The notes under the pieces are model-generated. The model worked only from the letters and a program-made list of their open reading frames with translations. It ran no database searches and was not told the origin of the DNA. Of a stretch of 41,560 bases of DNA, positions 31,551-38,254 are shown one piece after another. Numbering within the stretch: the stretch's first letter is position 1; every line of letters begins with the position of its first letter. The translations under genes and the position numbers were made by a program. The stretch lies in contig NZ_BNCG01000017.1 in assembly GCF_014656355.1 (NCBI RefSeq), positions 36,881 to 78,440 of the forward strand. The letters run 5' to 3'. This stretch comes from Camelimonas fluminis (GTDB lineage: Bacteria; Pseudomonadota; Alphaproteobacteria; Rhizobiales; Beijerinckiaceae).

Positions 31551-32297
31551 TCAGGCCCGTGCGGCCTTGCGGCGATCAGCGATCATCTGCTGCATGCGCG
31601 CTGCGGTCATTGGACCCTGGGGGATATCTCCGACCGGATGGCGGGCGCCGGGGCCGTTATTGGCATTGCGAGCGAGTTCTGACGCGGCTCGGAACGCGAT
31701 ACGCGCCTCGTCGCAGGTCATCTTCGCGATGTCGGGGGCTTGGCCGAGAACCGCCGCGACATGCGGCTTGCGCGCCTCATCTGCGAGAGCGTTCTTCAGC
31801 GCCTTCCTGCGCAACGCACACATGGCGTCGACCGTCATCTTCCGGGTGCGCTTTGCGTCGAACACCGGCAGTTTGATACCCGGAGAGAGGATTTCAGCGC
31901 GGGAAATGGTATCAGCGAATTCATCGCGCAGCTTCGCGGAGTCCTTGGTTTCCGAGGGGCGGTCCTCGCCCTCATCGCCGTCACCTTCGCCCTCGCCTTC
32001 CGGATCCTCGTCGGCAGTCTTTGAGCCACCCTCTTCCAGCTTCGCGAGGCGACCTTCGAAGTCAGTGAACTTGCCGGCGAGATCATTGACGGCGCCCGTC
32101 AGCTTCTCCAGCGGATCGTCGCTGTCACCAGTCTCCTTCGGCGGCGGCTCGCCTTCAGGCTGTTTCACCTCGATGACAAGACGCTGCGGCTCGTAGCCGT
32201 CCTGATCCATGGCTTCCTTCAGCTCTTCCTCGAAGGCTGCTTCGTCCTTGGCCTTGAAGGCCGTCCGCATACGATCCCAAACGGTCCGTTTGGCCAT
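31551..32297 (-). CDS. Nested scaffold protein from internal start
   Basis: Within the protease-scaffold gene, ATG at 32297 (MAKRTVWDRMRTAFKAKDE) is preceded by GGAGAAACTCCA, i.e. GGAG at 8-11 nt. The start falls exactly at the junction of protease and scaffold. The 248-residue product would be the free scaffold, as lambda Nu3 inside gene C. Confidence 0.6.
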   Translation of the reverse strand: MAKRTVWDRMRTAFKAKDEAAFEEELKEAMDQDGYEPQRLVIEVKQPEGEPPPKETGDSDDPLEKLTGAVNDLAGKFTDFEGRLAKLEEGGSKTADEDPEGEGEGDGDEGEDRPSETKDSAKLRDEFADTISRAEILSPGIKLPVFDAKRTRKMTVDAMCALRRKALKNALADEARKPHVAAVLGQAPDIAKMTCDEARIAFRAASELARNANNGPGARHPVGDIPQGPMTAARMQQMIADRRKAARA

Positions 32298-32858
32298 TGG
32301 AGTTTCTCCGTCCTGGATTGAACAAGAAGGGCCACAGCGGCCCCGGTCCACGAGGGCGACGTGATTGCCCACGACAGTGATCTGCCGGCCGTAGCCGGGT
32401 CTGATCTGCTCGCGTTCGGACTCGTATCCGCAGGAAACCTCCCGCTTGCCGTCCCTCACGTCGTTGATCGCCTGAGCGTCTGTGATCAGGAGATCGGCGA
32501 GCAGATATTCAGCTTCCACGCCTTCGCCGCGCCGCGGATCCAGCGTCACGCCAACGGCGCAGGCCCGCCATGTTTCTGGCGTCACGTATTCGTCCGGGTG
32601 GTCATTGGTGACCGGCTTGCCCGCGAATGAAGCGATTGCTTCGGGCGAAAACAGCACGTTCGCATCGCGCTCGATCGTCACCATGCCCCGGTCACCGGGT
32701 TCGATTTCCGGCATTTCGTCCGGCGCGTAGAGCATCGGGCCAGTTCGGGCGATCCTGACGCCGCGGCACAGCAGGAAACCTTCGGGCGTCAGATGTTGGG
32801 ACGCGCCAATCTGTTCGGCTACCAGGGTCGCTGGCGCGCGGTCTGTCGTCATCTTCAT
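31551..32858 (-). CDS. Prohead protease-scaffold fusion (DUF2213-like)
   Basis: The protein has 435 residues. Residues 1-185 are a DUF2213-type domain (HLTPEGFLLCRGVRIARTGPMLY, KPVTNDHPDEYVTPETW, VSCGYESEREQIRPGYGRQITVVGNHVALVDRGRCGPSCSI) linked to prohead proteases. Residues 190-435 are acidic and helical (EEELKEAMDQDGYEP, KLEEGG..EGEGDGDEGEDR), typical of scaffolds. A second start in frame at 32297 gives the scaffold alone. The ATG at 32858 lacks a strong ribosome site; ATG 32852 is possible. Confidence 0.87.
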   Translation of the reverse strand: MKMTTDRAPATLVAEQIGASQHLTPEGFLLCRGVRIARTGPMLYAPDEMPEIEPGDRGMVTIERDANVLFSPEAIASFAGKPVTNDHPDEYVTPETWRACAVGVTLDPRRGEGVEAEYLLADLLITDAQAINDVRDGKREVSCGYESEREQIRPGYGRQITVVGNHVALVDRGRCGPSCSIQDGETPMAKRTVWDRMRTAFKAKDEAAFEEELKEAMDQDGYEPQRLVIEVKQPEGEPPPKETGDSDDPLEKLTGAVNDLAGKFTDFEGRLAKLEEGGSKTADEDPEGEGEGDGDEGEDRPSETKDSAKLRDEFADTISRAEILSPGIKLPVFDAKRTRKMTVDAMCALRRKALKNALADEARKPHVAAVLGQAPDIAKMTCDEARIAFRAASELARNANNGPGARHPVGDIPQGPMTAARMQQMIADRRKAARA

Positions 32859-32872
32859 GCAGGGTGTCCGCG

Positions 32873-33646
32873 TCAGATTTCAGGGAGCACGGGCTCTGGG
32901 TAACAACGGCAGTTGGGAAACGAGCCAGCGTGAGCAGTCATGCCATCAAGGGTTGGCGGTGCGTTCCACGCGACGAATTGCCCAGCCATCGCCTTGTGAG
33001 ACGGCCGGACGTCGGTATCGCCAGCCGTCCTCCAGAAGTAGCCGGGGCTTCCTATATGCTCAGCGCGCGCCTGTGTGAGGGCAGATGCTGTTCTGGAGAC
33101 CTCGGTCCGGGCGATGAGGTTGGCTCGATTGGCAGATACCTTGCCTGAGCGCATGATCTCGGCAGCAATCTCGCTGGCCCTCGTGCCCTCCGTGATCCCC
33201 TTCAGCGTCAGGTCATGGACACGCTGGGCGGCTTCGATTGGCAGCGAACGGATCAACGAGACCTGCTCAGCCAGCGCCGTTCGCATCGCCATGCCGGTGG
33301 GCGCCGAACTGATTTCAGCCCGCAAAGCCCTTCCCATCTCGCGGGAAACGCGAAACCACTGGCGCTCATCCCGCGCCGCTACCTCCGAAACCATCGACCA
33401 ACCGGCTGCTTCAGCCCACGGCGTTATGGTGTCGGCATAGCGCCGGAGCATGACCTCAAGCCTGGCGGCGCTGGCCGGGTCAGCCGGGTTGAACCCTGTC
33501 TCCGTCAAATCCCCGATGTGTCTGGCGATACGCAGGAGCTGGCGTAGGTATTTCCGTTCCGCGTGCCTGGCTCGCTGCCATTCTGACCGTGGCGACGCCG
33601 GACCGCGGTCAAGCGTCAGGAGCCGCAGGGAGCAGTTCTGGCACAT
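32873..33646 (-). CDS. MuF-like (SPP1 gp7 family) head morphogenesis protein
   Basis: The 257-residue, mostly helical protein ends with ANLIARTEVSRTASALTQARAEHIGSPGYFWRTAGDTDVRPSHKAMAGQFVAW..FPNCRCYPEPV, the phage Mu F / SPP1 gp7 minor head signature. Four Cys include CQNC at the N-terminus. ATG at 33646 (AGCGAAGAACACA upstream) overlaps the portal end by 38 bp. It probably helps DNA entry and portal placement. Confidence 0.9.
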   Translation of the reverse strand: MCQNCSLRLLTLDRGPASPRSEWQRARHAERKYLRQLLRIARHIGDLTETGFNPADPASAARLEVMLRRYADTITPWAEAAGWSMVSEVAARDERQWFRVSREMGRALRAEISSAPTGMAMRTALAEQVSLIRSLPIEAAQRVHDLTLKGITEGTRASEIAAEIMRSGKVSANRANLIARTEVSRTASALTQARAEHIGSPGYFWRTAGDTDVRPSHKAMAGQFVAWNAPPTLDGMTAHAGSFPNCRCYPEPVLPEI

Positions 33647-35048
33647 TGTGTTCTTCGCTGGGCCCGGCGGGATCGTTGATGACATCTTCCGGAGGTGGCG
33701 GGGGCTCATCCTCGGCCGCCTTGATGTCCTCAGATGTGATGGCCCCGAAAACGCCCGTGACTTCGGCCGAGTTTTTCAACTCCTTGAGGGCCGTCGTCCG
33801 GTCGATGATCCCCGCTTCAAAGGCCCCAACCACAGCGGTTGTGGTGGTGTTGGCGATGGTCGCCTTCTGCTCTTCCGACATCTGCCAGAGCGGCCTGAAT
33901 GCGAATGGCACGCCGTCTTTAGGCGGCCGCCCCAATGCGGACCTGTGAACGACCTCCATAATCCGTGTCAGCGGACTGCGGAGCCTTGCTTCCTGTTGGC
34001 GTTTGATCCCGTCGTAATAGGTGCGCAGATCGCTGTCGCCGCTGGCATTCAGCCCCGCCGGAGATTGCCCAAACAGTCGGACGAGAGGGATTTGAAGGGC
34101 TCCGGAGATCTGCTGCCCAAACTGAAGCAGGACATCGCTCAGACCAGAGAACGTGTACTGGTGAGCCTCGAACTCGTCTTCCGCATCCATGAGGGTCATG
34201 CCCTCGTTGGACTGCCATAGACGGATGTGGTTGATCTGCTGGACCAGACCATCAAAGGCCTTGCCGCCTGTCGCAATGATGTCCCGGAGACCCTTGACCT
34301 TGTAAGTGCGCAGATGGGCCTTGTAGACCAGTTGGGCAGCACCCTGCGTCGTGCTGTCGAAAGCCAGCAGGCGATCAAACAGGCGCTCGATTACCGACAT
34401 GCCCCAGCCCTGCTCTGCCAGGCGCTGCTGATAAGGCAGTTCGACGCCATCCGCACGGATGATCCGTGAGTGGTGGATGCGCCGGCCCCGAAGAGCGGGA
34501 GCATTTGGCATCACCTGATAGCGCAGTGGTTTGCCGATATCCGGGCCCAGGTCCTCGATGATTTCTCCCCCGGTCGGGTTGAGGGACCAGCGGTCGAGTA
34601 CAAGCATCCCGCGGAATGAGCCCTTCGTGACGGTATCAAGCCGCAGGGGCGTCGACAGATCCTGGCCGTCGATCATCATGACGCCAATTGCCCCGCCGTA
34701 CAGCCTCGCCCAGCGGATCACGTCCCCAATCGATTGCCATGCCTGGGTGCGTTCAAGCTCGGATTCCAGGGCCAGAACATCGTCTGGCTCCATGCCTGCA
34801 TCGAAGTCGATACCAGCGACGGTCATGTCATCAGCAACGACGTCCACCGCCGCCCCGACGACCCATGAGCCCCGGTACATGTACTCCAGATCGACGCGCT
34901 TGCGGGAAATCGGGTTGAAACCGTAGCGTGCCTGCTCGGCGACGTTTCCTGTCCCGATACCGGTCCGGGCCGCGAAATTCTGGAAGCTGTCCTTGGTGAC
35001 CTGAGCTTGCGCCGGGCCTCGCCGGCCCTGTCTGCTGCGTGACGCCAT
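33609..35048 (-). CDS. Portal protein (DUF1073 type)
   Basis: The protein has 479 residues: RKRVDLEYMYRGSWVVGAAVDVVADDM, WGMSVIERLFDRLLAFDSTTQGAAQLVYKAHLRTYKVKGL and LFGQSPAGLNASGDSDLRTYYDGIKRQQEARLRSPLTRIMEVV fit the DUF1073 portal family. Databases may label the family after Acb1 (anti-CBASS), because some fusions carry it; here the length and place between terminase and MuF protein indicate a portal. The C-terminus is Pro/Glu-rich. Start shares a base with the terminase stop. Confidence 0.92.
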   Translation of the reverse strand: MASRSRQGRRGPAQAQVTKDSFQNFAARTGIGTGNVAEQARYGFNPISRKRVDLEYMYRGSWVVGAAVDVVADDMTVAGIDFDAGMEPDDVLALESELERTQAWQSIGDVIRWARLYGGAIGVMMIDGQDLSTPLRLDTVTKGSFRGMLVLDRWSLNPTGGEIIEDLGPDIGKPLRYQVMPNAPALRGRRIHHSRIIRADGVELPYQQRLAEQGWGMSVIERLFDRLLAFDSTTQGAAQLVYKAHLRTYKVKGLRDIIATGGKAFDGLVQQINHIRLWQSNEGMTLMDAEDEFEAHQYTFSGLSDVLLQFGQQISGALQIPLVRLFGQSPAGLNASGDSDLRTYYDGIKRQQEARLRSPLTRIMEVVHRSALGRPPKDGVPFAFRPLWQMSEEQKATIANTTTTAVVGAFEAGIIDRTTALKELKNSAEVTGVFGAITSEDIKAAEDEPPPPPEDVINDPAGPSEEHNVPELLPAAPDA

Positions 35049-36274
35049 CAGCCTGCCAGCCTCGCCCATACGCCAGTGCCGCCTCGCGCCTGGATGTACC
35101 CGTCCAGGCCGTAGCGCACCGCATCAATCCCATGATTGTGGTCGTCCACGATGATCGGCAGCACGTCGCCGCTCACTCTATCCACCTTGTAGCTGTAGAG
35201 GCGGAATTCCCGGGCGATATGAGCACACCGCTCATGAACGACGATCCGGCTGAAGCCCTTCATATGTGCAATGCCGTCCTCAACGCTGCCGGGCCATTTC
35301 TCAGCGGCAGAGATGTTGAAACCCTTGCGCCGCATGTAGCTGATTGTCTCCGGCCTCGCTCCGTCCGCCTTGATCGGCCAATCCCTTGATCCGGGGACGC
35401 TGTCGAACAGGGCCGGTGTCTCATCAATCTCCACGCCATGCCCAAACGCCTCGTGCGAGACGAATAGGCAGTCGTCATCGATCCAGAACCGGATCAGGAC
35501 CGTGGGGTCCTTCGCGAAGCCCCAGTCTGCGCCGTAGAAGAACCGTGTCCCTTCCGGAGGCTCCGCAAATTCCTCGACTGACACGCGATTCTGGAAAATC
35601 ACGGCGTCGGTGATGGTCAGGAAATCGCCGTCCCAGATATGCCCGTACTTCTCGGGGCGCTGGAGCAGATCGCGCTTGCGTTGCCGCTCGAGCACCAGGG
35701 GGAACTTGGGATTGTCCCTGTAGTTGATCTCGGCGACCCGATAGCGCGGGTCACTGGCAGCCCGGAACCGTTTGTGCGTGGCGCTCTCGTCGCTTTCCGG
35801 GTTCCACGTTACCCAGAGTTCGCTGTCTTCCTCTCGTAGTGTCGGAATGAGCTTTGTCCAGGCGATGTCACTGACCGGCTCGGCCTCATCGACCCATGCC
35901 AGCAGAATGCGCGCCTTGGACTTGATGCTGTCTATGTTCCGGTCGAGGCCAACGAACGTGTAGTAGACGCGCCCGCTTTTGGTCCGGATGTATTTCTCGC
36001 CAATTTCGAATTGACCGGCCAGCCAGGGCTCATCCGCAATCGCCAGCTTCACCTCTTCCAGCGAGCTGTCTGCCAGAGAGTTCATGAACTGCCGGCCGCA
36101 TACGATCTGGCCTGAACGCCCGGCCTGATCCCACATGTAAGCCCTGATCGCCGACATCTTCGCGAACGATCTCGTCTTCGCCGACCCGCGCCCGCCATAC
36201 GCTCCTCGAACGTCCGCCTCTCCGCTGAAAACCGGGATCAGTTTCGGCGGGAGTTCAATCCGCGCTGTCGTCAT
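35048..36274 (-). CDS. Terminase large subunit (PBSX type)
   Basis: The protein has 408 residues. Walker A is GGRGSAKT (residues 27-34), Walker B LLAWVDEAE (about 124-132) and the nuclease part has FYGADWGFAKDPTVLIRFW and a later acidic cluster (GSVEDGIAHMKG ... PIIVDDHNHGIDAVRYGLDGY). It translocates and cuts phage DNA into proheads. It overlaps the small subunit by 20 bp. Confidence 0.95.
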   Translation of the reverse strand: MTTARIELPPKLIPVFSGEADVRGAYGGRGSAKTRSFAKMSAIRAYMWDQAGRSGQIVCGRQFMNSLADSSLEEVKLAIADEPWLAGQFEIGEKYIRTKSGRVYYTFVGLDRNIDSIKSKARILLAWVDEAEPVSDIAWTKLIPTLREEDSELWVTWNPESDESATHKRFRAASDPRYRVAEINYRDNPKFPLVLERQRKRDLLQRPEKYGHIWDGDFLTITDAVIFQNRVSVEEFAEPPEGTRFFYGADWGFAKDPTVLIRFWIDDDCLFVSHEAFGHGVEIDETPALFDSVPGSRDWPIKADGARPETISYMRRKGFNISAAEKWPGSVEDGIAHMKGFSRIVVHERCAHIAREFRLYSYKVDRVSGDVLPIIVDDHNHGIDAVRYGLDGYIQARGGTGVWARLAG

Positions 36275-36740
36275 TTCCTGTCATTGGGACCAGTTGGATG
36301 ACCGTAGGCGCCATGCTGCCGTCGCTGGACGTGTGATCCACTGACTGGCGGTCGCCGTACTTCTTCGGCGCCAGCTTCGCGGCCATCCACTTCCGGGCGT
36401 CGATGCGAAGGCGTGAGCGCTGGATGTGCTCGCCGTTCACGCGCCAGCCAGCATCCTCATCACCCTCGCCATTGCGCTCTATCCAGTCGTTCTGCCCATC
36501 GTCGGCGATAGCAAGCATGTCATCCGAGATAGCGTCGGCCTGAGCCTCGCGCGCCCGTGCGTACTGGTCCGAAAACTCGCGATGGATGGACAGCCACCTG
36601 AAGACGACCGATCGGGCCGGCATCTCATCAGCCTTGCAGATATCCCGCAGGCTTTCGCCGTCAGCGATCCGCTCACAGATAATGTCGGCAACCTCCGCAC
36701 TGTACTCTGTCGGCCTCCCCGGCTTTGGAGCGTCAGTCAT
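36255..36740 (-). CDS. Terminase small subunit
   Basis: The 161-residue protein starts TDAPKPGRPTEYSAEVADIICERIADGESLRDICKADEMPARSVVFRWLS, the terminase small-subunit helix-turn-helix domain, with RIDARKWMAAKLAPKKYGDRQSVDH near the C-terminus, a common feature of the family. It recognises pac/cos DNA. ATG overlaps the small membrane gene stop by 4 bp. Confidence 0.93.
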   Translation of the reverse strand: MTDAPKPGRPTEYSAEVADIICERIADGESLRDICKADEMPARSVVFRWLSIHREFSDQYARAREAQADAISDDMLAIADDGQNDWIERNGEGDEDAGWRVNGEHIQRSRLRIDARKWMAAKLAPKKYGDRQSVDHTSSDGSMAPTVIQLVPMTGNDDSAD

Positions 36741-36862
36741 CGAGAAACCTGCATCGTGTTTGAATGCCCCTGAGCAATAGCAAGGAGGCCGGAGACGGAC
36801 AGGCCTATGAGAGTCATGAGGACGGCAGCCCATACGAATTGGCGCAGGTCTGATCTGGTCAT
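36737..36862 (-). CDS. Single-pass membrane small protein
   Basis: The 41-residue protein is TRSDLRQFVWAAVLMTLI followed by GLSVSGLLAIAQGHSN: one transmembrane helix with a short basic N-terminus. It lies between the Acb2-like gene and terminase, with ATGA overlap to the latter. Size and coupling support a real gene; function unknown. Confidence 0.65.
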   Translation of the reverse strand: MTRSDLRQFVWAAVLMTLIGLSVSGLLAIAQGHSNTMQVSR

Positions 36863-36875
36863 GGGGCCAACTGCA

Positions 36876-37100
36876 TCAAGATTTGGTCGCCGCCTTGACC
36901 GCCCACATAGCAGCGCTCTCAATCTCAGTCTGTGCCAGAGCCTTCAGGCGCCCGCGCTCATTGCCGAGCATGCTGTCGCGGTCGGATGGAATGTCTTCGA
37001 TCAGATCAAGCAGGTCAGCGGCTGCCCGCTTGATCTTCGATACGGTGTCGTCGCCACTGGGGTTGAAGCCAATGCCGACGCGAAATTCACCTTTGGTCAT
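36876..37100 (-). CDS. Acb2/Tad1-hairpin-like small protein (candidate anti-CBASS/anti-Thoeris sponge)
   Basis: The 74-residue protein is RVGIGFNPSGDDTVSKIKRAAADLLDLIEDIP.. with RLKALAQTEIESAAMWAVKAATK. The two-helix hairpin pattern, with a conserved IGFNPSG start and a C-terminal ALAxTxxExAAMWAVKAAT, resembles phage Acb2/Tad1 hairpin-domain proteins, which bind cyclic nucleotide signals and block CBASS or Thoeris. It is the first gene of the late operon behind promoter and hairpin. The match is by recall of motifs, not by search. Confidence 0.7.
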   Translation of the reverse strand: MTKGEFRVGIGFNPSGDDTVSKIKRAAADLLDLIEDIPSDRDSMLGNERGRLKALAQTEIESAAMWAVKAATKS

Positions 37101-37112
37101 GCTGCACCCCTG

Positions 37113-37132
37113 AAAAAACCGCCCGAAGGCGG
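37113..37132 (-). terminator. Promoter-proximal terminator-like hairpin of late operon
   Basis: Read leftward: CCGCC-TTCG-GGCGG followed by six T, only about 20 nt after the predicted transcription start and 13 nt before ATG 37100; the layout recalls lambda pR'-tR'. Confidence 0.8.
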
Positions 37133-37142
37133 CAAAAACTTC

Positions 37143-37186
37143 TTGACCATCAGGTCCATTAGACCTAATCTAACTCTTGTCAGCAA
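37143..37186. promoter_or_regulatory. Divergent late/regulator promoters with TTAGACCTAATCTAA operator
   Basis: Leftward promoter: TTGCTG (37186-37181), 17 bp, TCTAAT (37163-37158). Rightward promoter: TTGACC (37143-37148), 17 bp, TAATCT (37166-37171). The palindrome TTAGACCTAATCTAA (37159-37173) covers both -10 boxes, so one bound regulator could shut both directions. Confidence 0.6.
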
Positions 37187-37231
37187 CGAGCTGGACACCG
37201 CGCCTCGGGGATCAGGGGCTGGAACAAGCAA

Positions 37232-37480
37232 ATGACCAACCATCCCAATCGCAGCAAGGTTCGCTACTTCAAGGTTTCTCCGCGCGGGTTCTCGAATGAG
37301 GTCCGCTACTATCGCGTTCGCGAGGATCAGGTGACCGAGGTCGAAGCCAAGTTTGAAGACTACGAGGACAGGGAACCAGGGCGGTATGCCCGCTGGACGA
37401 CGGACGCTATCGCCAGAAAGCCTGGCGTGGCGGAAGCTTGGGAAGATTGCCTGTATGCCCAACTCGAAAAAGTCATTTGA
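37232..37480 (+). CDS. Small hypothetical protein of regulator operon
   Basis: The 82-residue soluble, Glu/Arg-rich protein starts MTNHPNRSKVRYFKVSPRGF and has YYRVREDQVTEVEAKFEDYEDREPGRYARW. It is first in a two-gene rightward operon whose second gene is an HTH protein and overlaps it by 26 bp. It may modulate that regulator. No family recognised. Confidence 0.75.
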   Translation: MTNHPNRSKVRYFKVSPRGFSNEVRYYRVREDQVTEVEAKFEDYEDREPGRYARWTTDAIARKPGVAEAWEDCLYAQLEKVI

Positions 37481-37682
37481 CGGCGACGAGGTTAAGGCGG
37501 CCAGAGCCGCCTTTTCACTTACTGCCAGCGACATGGCTGCTGTTGTTGGCCTCAACGACGGCGCGGCGTGGCGCAAATGGGAGCGCAACGGCGTCAAGGG
37601 CCCGGGGGCTGTGCTGCTGGCCAGTTTGATTGATAGCCCTGACGTCCGGCGCCACTTCAGACTTTCGATCAAGGGCGATTGA
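37455..37682 (+). CDS. Small helix-turn-helix regulator
   Basis: The 75-residue protein is FDGDEVKAARAAFSLTASDMAAVVGLNDGAAWRKWERNGVKGPGAVLLASLID, a compact XRE/MqsA-type helix-turn-helix domain and nothing else. It sits at the end of a short rightward operon facing the late operon, whose shared operator it may bind. ATG chosen at 37455 gives the HTH with short N-terminus. Confidence 0.8.
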   Translation: MPNSKKSFDGDEVKAARAAFSLTASDMAAVVGLNDGAAWRKWERNGVKGPGAVLLASLIDSPDVRRHFRLSIKGD

Positions 37683-37776
37683 CACCGGTATTCCGGGGGA
37701 TATTCTTCGTATGTCGCCTCTCGGGGCGTGGGTAGAAACCTAAAGCGTATATCATTCAAGATTGAAAGATCTTCAG

Positions 37777-37810
37777 CCCCTCACACCCCAGCGTGAGGGG
37801 CTTCTTATTT
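37777..37810 (+). terminator. Rho-independent terminator of the rightward regulator operon
   Basis: CCCCTCAC-N8-GTGAGGGG followed by CTTCTTATTT, 95 bp past the HTH stop. Confidence 0.85.
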
Positions 37811-37817
37811 CTGGATC

Positions 37818-37892
37818 GGGGTCGATGGCTCCCGTTTCAAATTGGCGGAGCCCGGAAAAGCTTCCTGATCTGAGCCGTTCGCCATCGACCCC
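37818..37892. repeat. Long-range inverted repeat with nested hairpin
   Basis: GGGGTCGATGGC (37818-37829) and its exact complement GCCATCGACCCC (37881-37892) bracket 51 nt. Inside, GGCTCC/GGAGCC forms a competing stem that overlaps the left arm. The place is downstream of element B in leftward transcription and past the rightward terminator. It could be an RNA switch or protein-binding site. Confidence 0.6.
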
Positions 37893-37904
37893 AAAATCGT
37901 TGGA

Positions 37905-37988
37905 TTACCCCAAGGCTAGGATGACACCCAACCCGCCGGCCAGAATAAGAACTTGGGCCGCGAATTCTCGATATCCGTCGATCAGCAT
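37905..37988 (-). CDS. Possible 27-residue membrane peptide
   Basis: The frame reads MLIDGYREFAAQVLILAGG then LGVILALG, one hydrophobic helix. GGGGAG lies 6-11 nt before the ATG, a good ribosome site. It lies downstream of RNA element B in the leftward direction. The short length keeps this tentative. Confidence 0.45.
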   Translation of the reverse strand: MLIDGYREFAAQVLILAGGLGVILALG

Positions 37989-38080
37989 CCCTACTCCCCA
38001 ATTCCCAAATCAGCTCAATGCTGACTGATCGGAAACTTGGCTATGGTGAACTTGTTCCTTGGGGGCGAGTGAATCAGAAA

Positions 38081-38199
38081 GCCGGCTCTTGGCCGGCGTC
38101 GAGACGAGTTTTTCCAAGGGTGAAGGACCGTTTTGCCCATTGGCTCCCGGTCTTCTGGATCGCGGTTTGCGTCAAGCGCAGGGACCATCGGTCGTCCAT
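38081..38199 (-). ncRNA. Structured RNA element B (put-like candidate) after NusG-like gene
   Basis: This is the second copy of the element seen at 13530-13649: core 38157-38199, block 38104-38125, then hairpin GCCGGCcaagaGCCGGC (38097-38081) followed by TTTCTGATT. Distances between parts agree within 1-2 nt. It begins 56 bp after the NusG-like stop, so it may be in that gene's 3' part of the mRNA or in a separate transcript (a TTGACT overlaps the stop, but no good -10). Its function is inferred from context. Confidence 0.7.
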
Positions 38200-38254
38200 G
38201 CAGCCATCTGATTTGGCTGCCCGGAACATACGGTGAATCAAGCTGGCCAAACAG

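Noticed and set aside
33609-35048. Acb1 anti-CBASS nuclease as function of the DUF1073 gene
   Set aside because: The family name is sometimes linked with Acb1, but no 2H-phosphoesterase HxT pair was seen and length and place are those of a portal.
37762-38028. Rightward frame of 88 codons after the regulator operon
   Set aside because: Begins before the terminator hairpin, runs through it and the inverted repeat, and is Ser/Pro-rich; the leftward 27-residue frame has the better ribosome site.
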